From assembly GCA_963971225.1 (NCBI GenBank), contig OZ020269.1, forward strand, positions 1,550,001-1,614,000: 64,000 nt of DNA. The letters are read 5' to 3'. Under the pieces are notes generated by a model, which saw only the letters and a list, made by a program, of their open reading frames with translations, was not told where the DNA came from and searched no databases. Shown piece after piece: positions 1-10,883 of this stretch (its first letter is position 1; every line of letters starts with the position of its first letter). The DNA is from Melieria omissa (taxonomy: Eukaryota > Arthropoda > Insecta > Diptera > Ulidiidae). A program made the translations under genes and the position numbers.

Positions 1-1680
1 CAGGGTTATGCCGACGACATTGTCATTATTGCTAGAGGAAGGTTTGAAGACACTCTCTGTGACATAATCCAGAGAGGCTTAAAAAGTAGTAGTAGCCCGA
101 GTAGATTTGCGAATAAACCCGGACAAAACCACCATAGTACCTTTTACATGGAAAAGAAAGCTGCCACACATGCGGACAATATGCTTGCTCGGGAAGAGCA
201 TAGCTTATAAACCAGAGGTGAAGTATCTAGGTGTAACACTAGACTCGAAGTTACTCTGGAATAAGCACGCGGAGGCAGTTATCAGGAAAGCAACGAAGGC
301 GGTCATGGTATGCAGATCCTTAGCAGGCAAAACTTGGGATGCAAACCGAGCATACTGAAATGGATGTATACCATGATTGTGAGGCCAGCACTCACATATG
401 CAGCAGTGGCATGGGCCCCAAGAGCCACACTCACGACAGTGAGGAAAAGGCTCGACAAGCGACTTGCGTGCACGTGCATTACAGGAGCTATGAGAACCTG
501 TCCCACGGCGGCACTGGAGGTGATACTTAATATATCGCCATTGCACGTAGCAATTGAGATGGCGGCCAAGCGTACAATCCTTGGAATGGCCAGAACCAGT
601 AAGGGGGAGGATCACATCCTTAGGCATAGAGACTAAGATGTGCTTTCCACTAGCAACCCTTATGTTTTGTATCCGATGGATACAATAACAAGAACATATA
701 ACTACGAGAAACACTTCGCAGTTTATATGAGCAATAAAGTAGACTGGGCCTGGGAAGACCACCAAGTCCATTTTAAACCACACACAATTAAGTGGTTTAC
801 AGACGGCTCGAAAACGCACGAGGGAACAGGGGCGGGGGTGTTTGGACCTCGCCTCAAGCACTATGAGCCCATGGGGAAAACACCCAGCATATTCCAGGCG
901 GAACTATATGCTATCAGGCTCTGTGTGCAGTTCAATCTCGAGCGTGAGTACAGGGGGAAGACATCGTCATCTGCTCCGACAGCCAAGCAGCCATCAAAGC
1001 ACTAATCTCATATGAGATAACCTCAGGGTTAGTGCTGGAATGCATCGAGGCATTGAATGCACTGGGCAGGTGTAACCAGGTAAAGATCCTCTGGGTTCCA
1101 GGACACAGAGGTATCGGAGGAAACGAGGAAGCGGACAGCCTCGCTAGAACCGCGGCAGCCACGCCCCCCCTGGGTTCTGAACCCTTCATTGGGCTGGGCA
1201 AAAGCGCCATAACGGAGTCACTGAGACTTGAGGAAAGAACCAGGAAAACAGAACACTGGGCTAGCGCCTCCGGTCTCAGGCAATCGAAAATCTTCATCAA
1301 AGATTATAACCCCAAATGGAGTGAAGAATGCCTCAAACTAAGGAGAAACCAGCTTAGACAGGTCACAGGTCTTCTAACTGGGCATTGCAGATTGAGGAAA
1401 CACATGCATACAATCGGGATAGAACAGGTAAGCGTCTGTAGACTCTGCGAAACAGCAGAGGAGACTCCCGAACACATCATAATGCACTGTAATGCGGCTT
1501 GTCGCAGCAGGTTGCGTTACCTGGGCCAATTTTGGCTTGCAGAAGAGGACGTCAAACACCTAGACCCCCGCGAGTTACTAAGTTTCATTAGGGCGATTGG
1601 TCTAGGGGATGTACTCTAACATTTGTAAGGGGCACAATAGATCAATCCTGGTCTCAGTGCAGTTTACCCTAATCAATTCT
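1..1680 (+). mobile_element. Degenerate non-LTR retrotransposon: RT 3' part, RNase H, Cys-rich tail
   Basis: The window opens inside a reverse transcriptase: bases 1-40 encode a YADD box (QGYADDIVII). The following frames (about 107-358 and 310-636) carry the RT thumb region, with LGVTLD, AVAWAP and related LINE motifs. An RNase H domain follows in broken frames: FTDGSKT near 793, FQAELYAI near 892, SDSQAAIKAL near 977 and WVPGHRGIGGNEEADSLAR near 1091-1147. The frame ending at 1619 closes with a Cys/His motif (CRLCETAEETPEHIIMHC) typical of LINE C-termini. At least two frameshifts and an in-frame stop at 634-636 make it non-functional. The RT plus RNase H layout fits the I/LOA/R1 group; I cannot fix the clade. 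The 3' end is probably near 1690, at an ATTCT-rich tail. Its 5' part lies outside the window. Confidence 0.85.
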
Positions 1681-1749
1681 ATTCTATTCTAAAGTGCAAA
1701 CATTTTCGTTCACGAGACTAGACTAGACTTGAATTGGTTTCATACCTTA

Positions 1750-2124
1750 TTAACCCTTTCGGTACTTCTATTTACACATTTTACATTACATACATTTTAT
1801 TACTGTTTAAGAATAATCAAAAAGCAATAAATATCTACTAGATTACTTACATAAACCTATAAAATAAATTGATTTTTGTAATAGAATAAATAAAAGTACG
1901 AAGTGACCTCTTTTTGTAAAATACGCAGCTCAATAGGTTTCCGCACTTTCTGGACCCTTACAATTTACTTGGTGCCCTGATCAAAATATTTTTTCATTAT
2001 TTGGTATAAAAACCTTCAGAGAAAAATACAAAAATTTAAAAATATAGTATCCACAAGTTTTTGACCTAAAACAGGCACTGAAAAGAGGCTATGCCATATG
2101 GCATAGAATAACCGAAAGGGTTAA
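1750..2124. mobile_element. piggyBac-like MITE with TTAA target duplication
   Basis: TTAA at 1750-1753 and 2121-2124 flank a 367-bp AT-rich segment whose ends are perfect 10-bp inverted repeats (CCCTTTCGGT and ACCGAAAGGG). TTAA duplication with ends beginning CCC is the hallmark of the piggyBac superfamily. I see no coding capacity, so this is a non-autonomous element. The terminal repeats are short but exact. A related TTAA-flanked element with coding remnants lies at 10880-12720, although its termini differ. Confidence 0.7.
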
Positions 2125-2254
2125 CTGCTTAGGTTATGGTGGCTCGTTTTGTAAGAGACACAGGAGGTGTTGCCATTGCATGCCAAGAGCGCGTAATTCT
2201 CATCTGCTTCGTGTGGATAGCGATAGAAGTATCATAAGTAGATGAGTGTTTCAC

Positions 2255-2335
2255 CAGCTTGGGCTAGGACTCGAATGTAGGGCCTCGGTATAAGAAGCCA
2301 ACGTCCGGCTATCGAGGCCGGTCAAACTGGTGGAA
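2255..2335 (-). repeat. Possible tRNA-derived SINE head
   Basis: Read on the minus strand, this stretch contains an A-box-like TAGCCGGACG and a B-box-like ATTCGAGTCC about 35 bases apart, the layout of an internal pol III promoter. It does not fold convincingly as a functional tRNA by eye and has no clear SINE body, so a decayed SINE or tRNA pseudogene is the best guess. Confidence 0.3.
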
Positions 2336-2660
2336 AAAGAAAATGTAATAATTTTTAATACCTCAATTTTATATGTTGACAAATTTCACAAATTTTGTGC
2401 GCTGTCAAATCATATGATTTATTTTTTTGGCTAACCTATGGATGGTTAACCAATCAATATTGGCTGGTTAACAGTTACTTAACTAGAGACTGAAATCGAA
2501 AAAAGACAGGTAAACATCGGTTAATGGCTAACCAATCACTGTGAAATCAGGCCTAAAAACTACGTAACATATATTTGCAATAACTGCTATCATATTTAGT
2601 GATAAATTAGAGAAATATTTTTGAAGTATTTGTAGCAGCAAACTGTTTTGAAATTTATTA

Positions 2661-3870
2661 GGGGTATTCTCGATGTCTTGCAAAACCCTTGCACATTGCA
2701 GAAATTGCAGATTATGCAGGCTTTTGCAATTCGTGCAATGATGATACAAAAACAAAATACAAGGGAAAAACGGTTTGCAATTTGTGCAATATGTATCAGG
2801 TGTACAACTTTGCTTCCGCCGTTTTCCGATAGGTGGCTGTACCGGCTGAGGCTGGTTGAAATACATAGATGGTAATGCCTTTAAAGTGAGTGTGGACAGT
2901 GCCTAACGAATTGTCATCGCCGTTTCAGTGACAGTTGTTCTTGTTTTCGTATTATTCACGCTCGAAAATGTCCGTTTATGTGCCCAATTCTCGCCATTTG
3001 CGGGAAGTTTTACTTTTCTGTTACAATTCGAAAAAAAATGCAGCTGAAGCGCATCGAATGCTCTCAGAAACTTACGGTGATGCTGCTCTGAGTGAAAGAA
3101 CGTGTCGGGAGTGGTTTCAACGTTTTAAAAATGGAAGAGCGACATGACAAAGTCATCCTCCAACACGACAATGCTCGGCCTCACGTCGCAAAAGTGGTCA
3201 AAAAGTACCTGGAAACGCTGAAATGGGAAGTCTTGCCCCACCCGCCGTATTCCCCAGATGTCGCCCCTTCTGACTTCCACCTATTCCGTTCGATGGCACA
3301 CGGCCTGGCAGATCAACATTTTCAATCCTTCGAAGAATTGGAGAAATGGATTGCTTCATGGATAGCGTCAAAAGAGGACTCCTTTTTTCGAGCCGGGATC
3401 CGAAAATTGCCGGAAAGATGGGAGAAAGTTGTCGCTAGCGACGGACAATACTTTGAATAATACATCTGTAAGCACTTTTTCGCAATAAAGCTTTTAATTT
3501 TGGAAAAAAACGGCGGAAGCAAAGTTGTACACCGATACAACAGTGATACCCATGTTTTATATGAGGGTGCAAACGTGCGTCAGCTGGTTGTCAAAAAATT
3601 CGTTCATTTTATTTCGTGTGCGCAAGCGTAAATTTTTCACACATATTTTGTTTTATTTCCTCTTATATAAACATTTTGAATTTTTCAGCTAAAAACGAAA
3701 ATTGGTTTCAATTAATACCATCTTCCAGAAAAATTCTTACCATTCTAATGCAGAATTTAAAATGCAACACTTTCAATCAAGAAATCAACAATTTTCGCCT
3801 GTTTGCGGCATTTTTTACAATATTTGAATTTTGGGGTGTTCTCGAAGTCTAGCACTTTTCACTTAACACT
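2661..3870. mobile_element. Copy of the 461-bp GGGGTATTCTC MITE, split by a mariner
   Basis: The left end (GGGGTATTCTCGATGTCTTG, preceded by TA) and the next ~130 bases match the reverse complement of the right half of the intact MITE at 8922-9382. After the mariner insertion (2796-3535), the text from about 3565 to 3855 matches the reverse complement of that MITE's left half, with shared phrases such as GCGCAAGCGTA and TGTTTGCGGCATTTTT. The copy is diverged, and its far terminus is blurred near 3850-3870. Confidence 0.65.
2796..3535 (+). mobile_element. Internally deleted mariner transposon
   Basis: TA dinucleotides at 2794-2795 and 3536-3537 flank inverted repeats of about 28 bp that share GTGTACAACTTTGCTTCCGC. 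A transposase begins at ATG 2968 (MSVYVPNSRHLREVLLFC), giving the mariner N-terminal HTH region up to FQRFKNGR near 3140. The reading then jumps to the C-terminal third (LQHDNARPHVAKVVKKYL, then HPPYSPDVAPSDFHLFRSMA) and ends at the stop at 3458-3460. The middle of the gene, including the first catalytic Asp, is missing. The second Asp (in HDNARPH) and third Asp (in SPDVAPSD) remain. It was once about 1.3 kb and could now move only with help in trans. Confidence 0.85.
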
Positions 3871-4064
3871 TGTTCGTGTTAACCGATCAGTGTTGCCAAC
3901 TTTTTCCGAAATCGATCGGAAAATTTTTATACAGGTTTGCACCACTCTGTAAATTTGATTCTATACAATTTAACTGTTTTATGTTATTATTACTATGTAG
4001 TACTGAATATGTTATTGCGCAGGTTAAAGTCGATTCGACTAACATCGCAAACGCCGTTGAATAC

Positions 4065-4505
4065 TGTAACGATAAGACAGTCTGTCGCTGTGCCATAATT
4101 CAACCTGGCAATGATGACCGCGATAATGGAAACTTTTAGTTCAATCTGGCAATGATGGCCGCGATAATGGAAACTTTTAGTCCAACCTGGCAATGATAGT
4201 CGCGATCATCATGGCAACCTTTAGTCCACTCTGGAATGTGCGAGAACGATCTGCGCGATGCCCGGACATGTATAAAAGGCAGCCGGGTGCGGCGCAGCAG
4301 TCAGTCTGATTTTGACAAGTGAAGGTGCCACACGGAGTAATTAAGCAAATAATTAAGCGTAAAAAAAAGTAAAGTGTGAAATTGGTGCAATAAAGTGATT
4401 GTTGGTTTTCATTGACTGCGTTTGAGAAACTAAATGTGTTTTGTTTATTTCAAATTACGCAATCCAGAGATACGTACTAGCCCACTAGAACTAGCATTCG
4501 TAACA
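4065..4505 (+). mobile_element. Solo LTR (probable Ty3/gypsy family)
   Basis: The segment starts TGTAACGATAAGACAG, ends ATTCGTAACA and is flanked by the 4-bp direct repeat ATAC (4061-4064 and 4506-4509). It has a TATA box (TATAAAAGG near 4270) and a polyadenylation signal (AATAAAG near 4389) in the right order for a U3-R-U5 LTR. No internal retroelement sequence adjoins it, so it is a recombination-derived solo LTR. Two relatives are at 42466-42877 (inverted) and 48440-48864. Short internal tandem blocks (CAATCTGGCAATGATGGCCGCG-like) vary between copies. Confidence 0.85.
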
Positions 4506-5729
4506 ATACAGTAAAAATATAAGAGTAATATTCCAGGGCTAAATAGGATATTTCATTCAATTGAGGAATGCATAGAAATGAGAAATATCATAGAATAACA
4601 ACCATACATTTATATAAATCAGGATTTTATCATTATCTTCTAAAAAGTCTTTGAATAAATAAATTGTCCTATATTTATATAAAAGCATATCCATATGTCC
4701 TCTCACCTCTGCTTCTGAAAGATACGTCAAACATTAAATCTATATCAGCTTGAGAATAGTTTGCAGGGTTTTTCTGTTCATTCCCTGCATTTGAATGATA
4801 TAATTACGTGAGTAAGGAGTATGGAATACCTAGAATAAGGCACATAGTTTATGTCGTTCAATTGTCATTGCGGTGACACTTGGAAAACTGGAAAGTGAAA
4901 ATTTACTACAAAATGGTAAAAATATTTCGCACACTGTTCTGATCTGAGTTTGGTATAGTAAAGAAAGAACTATAATGAATAAAAGTTCGAATGTTTCGGA
5001 TAAGTTAATAATACTCTTGAGAGAGCATAGTGACAGTGGCTGAAAGACCACAAGGAATTGAGACAATCACAGGAATTGAGAATATCACAAGCTACTTTAC
5101 ATCGCAGCTACATTGCTTACAAGTTGTAGTGGACACCAAAAATCGATGATATTGTTGCCCGATATTGATACCCGAGCATGTGATTTCTAGAAATGAAAAC
5201 TTTTACTGAAATTGCAGATATTGGATAAAATGAAAGCCTGTGTGCGCCACTAACGAAAGTTAAGATAGCAAAAAGAAGTTGAGTATCGAAATATTAAGTT
5301 ATTAATGTATATGTTTGTAGTGTATAGTGCCTAGATATCTACAATCTACTAAAAAAGATTTTCCCCACTTAACTTATGTTCATCCCGTTCTGAAAAATAC
5401 ACACATTCAAAAGGTCTTTAAACGAGGAATCTTTTTGCTTAAAGAAAAATGTCCCAAATACATATCGAACAAGAACTTATTGTACTCCTGCTAACAGTGC
5501 TACGTGGTGGCAAAAACATATTTTCCACCCTATTCCAACGAATACACAACGATCTGGCTTATGCTACATATCGAATGGTTATGCAGCTGCCTCTGTGTTC
5601 AGGTCATAGTGCTTAATTTCTTATGTTTGTGTTCTGCTTTTAATCTTTACTTTTATTTTTCATTTTTCTTTTATTACGTTTTTTAAACTGCCCTTTGCTT
5701 TGCTTTATTTTACTACTGCGAAGGAAATG
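4506..5729. other. AT-rich intergenic stretch, nothing recognised
   Basis: Between the solo LTR and the Tc1-like element I see only AT-rich sequence with short spurious ORFs. There is no clear terminal repeat, RNA gene or protein motif. Confidence 0.5.
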
Positions 5730-6300
5730 CAGTTTGTTAAGAAAGTGTTTTTACAATGGGGAAAAACATATTTTGTGGTTTTCTATGCACCAAAGCATGC
5801 AGTTTTTATTGAATTTTCTCGTTCGAGACATTTATTTGATGTATTTTAAAGCGAACAGTGTAAAAAAAGCAATTGCGAGAAATTGGAACAAAATGCAGGA
5901 ACGAAAGCAAAGCGATCTCACAAATTTGCTTGTCAACAAAGTGTTTTTACATTTCCTCTTTAGCGCTGTAGGCGCATTACTGTCGCGCGCGGAAAAAGAG
6001 GGTAGATTAGAAGCAAAAGCATCGACCGGCCGTCCACGTAAATTATCGAAAAGGGTAGAACGGTTTTCAATTAGAAAAGTTAATAATAATCAGCGAATTT
6101 CGACTAGGAATCTTGCAAGTGAGCTTAAGGAAGTGTGTGGTGTGGATATGTCCCATGAAGCAATAAGATAAGTCTTAAAAACACACAAGTACACTTCAAG
6201 AGTTGCTAGAAAATAACCACTGCTTTCAGTGCAGCGTATTCAAAGGCGATTTTCTTTTGCAACGATTCACATTTCCAAGCCAAATGAATTCTGGGATTAT

Positions 6301-7731
6301 CAGGCATGTGCTGCAAATCGCACGATTTCAAATCGAAATCGGAATTTGAAATCGTACGAATTTTTGTGGGGTGTGCTACAAAACGGACGATTTGACTTCA
6401 ATTCGAAATAAAATTCAAGCTGATTTTTTTGTTGACGTCTATACAATGTTTTTTGAAACGTTAACAGAAAATTGAATATCTTGCATGATGAGCATTTTCT
6501 TTGCGAGTTTGACGTACTCAGAAGAAAAATAAAGAAGAAAGAAAAGTGGAAACAGTAAAACGCCGCATTCTGAGAGACCATTCCAACCCATTGGACATGT
6601 CGGAATCTCACTCTCTCTAATTTTATCATTTTTGCTAACAATGTAGATTGGAATTTGTGTGGCTGTCTTGGCATGGAACTTGCCGAAAGACACACTTAGG
6701 CCACTGAATAGGCCCGTTGTGATACCACTAGTTTAGGGTCTGTCTTACTGCAAGTCAAGAAGACTATTCAAGCCATTTTTTGTGGTGTTGAAATACGGGA
6801 GGGTGGTGCCACGTCTGGAAAGCTGATAAGCACAGTTACCACTGATGTCTTTGTGGCCCGGTACCCAGGTAAGGGTAATGTTGTACACATGCCCTAAGTC
6901 ATTTAGTAGGGATAGGCAAATCGCAACTACTTTGTGGTTGAGACCGTCTGAATAGAAACCGTGTCTTGTTCCCACTCCGGTCTATGAGGTATGAGGGTTG
7001 AGAATTTAGAGTCGAACAGATATGATGGTAGCGAGTAGTATATGTTGTCAGGTAAGTCAGGTGAACAGCCTAGGATTCGGTAGTAACCGAAATCAGTACA
7101 TGTCCATCTTTTGATGGTATATAGTCTCACTGCAGAGTGGGTTGCAGCTTGTTTACCGAAGAGGTCAACAGGAAGAAAGTGGAGCAGGGCGTAGAGCCCT
7201 CTGGATGGTGTTGATCGAATGCTCAAGTTATTATGAACGCCGCCGATCTTTGTACTGAGTCCAGAAGTTTATGGTTAACCATCTTATCCAGGGCAGTCCA
7301 CCATACTACTGCTCCATAGAAAAGAATTGGCCTAATCACAGAGAGGTAAATCCAGTACATGATACGTGGTTGGATACTCCATTTCTTACGGCTCCTCTTT
7401 TGCAAGAGTACAGTGCAACAGTGATGGAGTTGTAACCCTATTGGTTAACAGGTTGTGAACTATGCCCACTATCGGCTTGCATAATTTCATGTTGGTCAGT
7501 GAGCCAGTACTCCCTCAACTTTTTCACGTTCAAAATTTCTTTATAAGTTGAAACGCAAATAGAATACCAGCCGTTTTCTAATCGCAACGAAAACGGAATT
7601 TTGGTTTTCTGGCACATATCATTTCAAACGATTTCGTTTTCGAAAATTGACGAAATCAAAACGAAATTGAGCACACTCCATCACGTTTTCGCTCCGAATT
7701 TGAAACGAAAACGATTTGTAGCACATGCCTG
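6301..7731 (+). mobile_element. PIF/Harbinger-type element inserted in the Tc1 transposase
   Basis: The ends are CAGGCATGTGCTGCAAATCG at 6301 and its near-perfect inverse ending at 7731 (one mismatch in 20), flanked by a 3-bp TAT direct repeat (6298-6300 and 7732-7734) as expected for Harbinger. Subterminal sequence is rich in ATCGAAATC-like inverted motifs. Near 6557-6611 the + strand encodes RRILRDHSNPLDMSES, closely matching the N-terminus of the Harbinger transposase at 55.9 kb (RRALRDQSNPMELTEA). The rest of the transposase is gone and a LINE fragment lies inside (6745-7440). Confidence 0.8.
6745..7440 (-). mobile_element. LINE fragment (RT C-terminus and RNase H), antisense
   Basis: Minus-strand frames read, 5' to 3', IMYWIYLSVIRPILFYGAVV with WWTALDK (7223-7405; the RT thumb region of I/R1-type LINEs), then LFGKQAATHSAVRLYTIKRW (near 7120), then an RNase H tail LTWVPGHKDISGNCAYQLSR (near 6810-6880). 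They sit in two frames with stops, and the element is truncated at both ends. It lies inside the Harbinger element at 6301-7731, so either it inserted there or Harbinger captured it. Confidence 0.7.
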
Positions 7732-8009
7732 TATGTCATATTTTGCGACGAAACCAAAATTATGATGTACTACAACGACGGCCCCAATTTACTTTATTTT
7801 ACTTTACTTTTACTTTACTGTGGGCCAAAGTATGGCGGCCCACAGTAAAGTTTCGCATATTATCAGTCATGGTGTGGGGATGCATTTCAAGCAGAGGGGT
7901 AGGAGATTTAGCATTTATTGAAAATACCATGGACGCACAACAATATTTGCAGATTCTGAAATGCCATTTGATAAACGGTTCCCAAAAATTTAACTTCATT
8001 GCTGATAAC

Positions 8010-8201
8010 TGGGGATTTATGTATATGCAAATGCATATTTTTTTGGAGCTTTCGATTTGAGCGGGACCAAGACAGAAAATATTTTTATTGAAAAATATAA
8101 AAAATGAGCTAACATATGCACTGTATATTTGCATATGTTTGCATATTTTGCGTATTTTTGCTTAGTTTTTGTATAGTTTTTGCATAGAAATCCGATACCT
8201 A
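8010..8201. mobile_element. hAT-type MITE with 8-bp target duplication
   Basis: CTGATAAC is repeated at 8002-8009 and 8202-8209 around a 192-bp AT-rich insert that splits the Tc1 transposase. The ends are diverged inverted repeats; the right end inverted reads TAGGTATCGGATTTCTATGC. The same family sits intact at 43355-43556 with its own 8-bp duplication. No coding capacity is seen. Confidence 0.8.
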
Positions 8202-8400
8202 CTGATAACAAACCAAAATTCAAGTTTTACCAGGACAATGACCCAAAACACAAATCACATGTAGTTAGGTAGTGGCATCTGTATAATTGCAGTAAAGTAT
8301 TGGACACTCCTGCACAAAGTCCAGACAAACAGTGGCGAAAAGACTCCCGAAAGCCCGTGAGCAGCTTAAAAGAGCAATAGTAGATGAATGGCAAAAATAC

Positions 8401-9471
8401 GGCTGTCTTCTTAAACGTCAGTTGCTTTGCAACAGTACAAAGCATCATGTTCGTAAACAAAAAATGCAACAGTGTTACAATGCATCGTGTTCGTGAACGC
8501 ATCCAATGATCAATCGATTGCATCGGCATCGCAAACTGCGCATCATTATTATCGACGATGCATTGACATGAATTTCGCTGTTAACAGTTTCATTTCTGGA
8601 ATTGGTTTGACTTTCAGTATGTATATTCAAAATTCAATTCTCCAGGACCTTCGGAACTTGTTATTATATTATGAAGAATCATACAATAAATTATTATATG
8701 CTTAACTAGTTTCATGTTTTTTACATGTTTTTACATGTTTTTAAAATGCCAAAGACCTGCTCGACGCATACTCACGTATTACTCAAAATAGTATTGAAAG
8801 TTGCAATATTAATATTGTTTCGCAGTTTATTTTCGCTTTTGCTGTGCGTTCATTTCGCAGTATTTGCTTGCATCAGAACCATTCGTAAACAAAGCAGTGC
8901 AACACATAAATGTATGCAATAGGGGTATTCTCGATGTCTTGCACGGAGGAAGAATTCGTAAAAATGCAAACGTGCAAGACTGGAAAATGCTACACATCGA
9001 GAACGCACAAAAAAGCAAACATTGCAAATATTGCAAAAATGCCGCAAACAGCCACAAACTTTATCCATTTCTTTTTAATTTGGTTTTCGGTTGATTCATT
9101 TCCACCTACAAGCAATACATATATGCAAATTATATAAAAAGATTGAAATAAAACCAAAAATAAAGAAAATACGCTTGCGTACACGAATTAAATGGCTGTC
9201 GCACAATCGTGTCGTGTCGTGTGCACCTAACATACACACGATGTCACACAGCAGGATATGCAAAAAATGCAACCTTTTTTTGCTTGTATTTTGTTTTTGT
9301 ATCATTGCACGGATTGCAAGATTCTGCAATTTTTGCATTTCGTGCACCTTGCAAGGGTTTTGCAAGACATGGAGAATACCCCTAATATATCACGACTGCA
9401 TACCTAACTGGCATCACGACAGTAGTGATAGAGCATCACTGCTTAGCATAGGGATGTTTAAGAAGACAGCC
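8401..9471. mobile_element. TIR element of uncertain superfamily inside the Tc1 copy
   Basis: GGCTGTCTTCTTAAACGTC at 8401-8419 and the reverse complement of the segment ending at 9471 (GGCTGTCTTCTTAAACATC) form 19-bp inverted termini with one mismatch. On both sides the Tc1 transposase continues (EWQKY before, the SMKRRVQAVI segment after), which proves insertion. Flanking trinucleotides TAC and TAA could be a decayed 3-bp duplication. No transposase was recognised. A 461-bp MITE (8922-9382) lies within. Confidence 0.65.
8922..9382. mobile_element. 461-bp MITE with GGGGTATTCTC termini
   Basis: Inverted repeats GGGGTATTCTCGATGTCTTG (left) and GGGGTATTCTCCATGTCTTG (right, inverted), one mismatch, are flanked by TA on both sides (8920-8921 and 9383-9384). 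The interior is rich in TGCAA-type repeats and has secondary inverted copies of the terminal motif. It is non-coding. A second, older copy, split by a mariner, is at 2661-3870. Confidence 0.75.
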
Positions 9472-9842
9472 TAACACACGATTATCATGTCAAGGAGTTA
9501 GTATATTCGATGAAAAGAAGAGTGCAAGCCGTTATAGATGCCAAAGGTGGCCACATAAAATATTAATAGTACTATAATATTTGCTCATTTTCGATTACTT
9601 TTACTTATAAAATGTTATATGTAAAAAAACTTTATTGACAAGTGAATTTTTGTTTTTGTTACGGCTTTTTTACTAATACTTTTTGAAATTGTTTTCTTTT
9701 GTTACTATTAGTTTGAAAAAACTTTATTTATTGAAATGCAATAAAAAAAAATCAAAAACAATCCCAAAATGCCGTCGTTTTTTACAGGAAAGATAGAAAT
9801 TTCAACTTTTTTCCTTTGTCAAAACACTTTCTTGACAAACTG

Positions 9843-10879
9843 TATGTGTACACACATGCAAGAGTAAAAACAATAAAATATAATTAAATATTTTGCGGTA
9901 TTTTAACGTTGTTGCAACAAGAATTCTTTACGCAGCTAACACGTGGAATAACCAACCACCGGTTGGTCGTTGCGTTGGAGCATTGGATTTTTTTTATTAA
10001 ATGACAAACTTCTCACAGTAAAGTAATTGGTTATTAAAATCTCCTTATCACCTGAACCCTTCGTTGCATGATATTGCGTATATACAATAGCTTTATTCAA
10101 AATCTTATGCAATTGAGATTGCAAATCTATTCAATAGGAAACATTTACCTTCAACAGTGAACGGTCTTTTTCTCTTTAGTTTGCAATATTTGTAGCAAAT
10201 TACGAAATTCACAGCAGCCGGCTACAGCAGGAGCACTCGTAACATTCGTGCTGCCTCTATTTCCGAAGCTTCTTTTGAATAATTATTTTATTTGTGTCCT
10301 CCTCACCATATTTTTTTTGTTTTATCCCGATTAGTCTGTAACTTTATTTCATCTTTTCCATTTTTTCAGTTTTGTTTTTCGCCTTTTGCTTCTTTTTCCT
10401 ACAGCTGAGTGTATTTTCTAAACATATTTACAAATGCATCTCTGCGTATTTTGATAGTGTAGAGTAAAAATATTCTATACGCTACGTTGCAAGACCGTTT
10501 GCACAAGGTTATGAATAGGGCTAATGTTTTTTTGTCTGTGGCAACTGTTCTATTCCGCATTTTACAGTGCTTCCTTGACAGGAAAGGCAAAGCTGCGTCT
10601 TTTAAATCTGTATGTTACTTCTATCGGAATTCTACGAATAATATTGAAAGTATGGCCACAAAATTCGAGAGTACAGTATTATATGGCAAACTTTCGTTAA
10701 ATTCCTTCCATAGACACAGAAAATAAAAAAAAATTGTTAATTAAATTTTTCTAACGTAAATGTTTCTGAACCTTCGAAAACGATTCGAAATTTCGTAAAA
10801 AATTTAAATTGAAATGGGTTTGTAACAAAAAACATATTCATTCATTTTAATAAAAACAAAAATTACGCTTCCATGGACC
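9843..10879. other. AT-rich stretch without recognised features
   Basis: No terminal repeats, RNA genes or protein motifs were recognised here. A short palindrome around 9950-9967 (ACCAACCACCGGTTGGT) is the only local structure seen. Confidence 0.45.
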
Positions 10880-10883
10880 TTAA

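Larger units (their letters stand above)
5730..9842 (+). mobile_element. Tc1-like transposon, host of several nested insertions
   Basis: Inverted termini CAGTTTGTTAAGAAAGTGTT (5730) and the reverse complement of the segment ending at 9842 (CAGTTTGTCAAGAAAGTGTT) bound the element; TA follows on the right, and the left TA has decayed. Transposase pieces lie in order on the + strand: HTH/linker near 5985-6170 (STGRPRKLSKRV, ISTRNLASEL), RIQRRFSFATIHISKPNEFW ending near 6297, CDETKIMMYYNDGP near 7742-7783, VMVWGCISSRGVGDLAFIEN near 7867, YQDNDPKHKSHVV near 8226, EQLKRAIVDEWQKY near 8358-8400 and SMKRRVQAVIDAKGGHIKY near 9508-9565. Removing the three insertions at 6301-7731, 8010-8201 and 8401-9471 leaves about 1.4 kb, the usual Tc1 size. 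Stops and a lost NPIEN region show it is dead. Confidence 0.85.

Noticed and set aside
8422..8600. CRISPR-like or regulatory repeats around CATCATGTTCGTAAAC / CATCGTGTTCGTGAAC
   Set aside because: Only two short imperfect copies are present, inside a transposon; no array structure.
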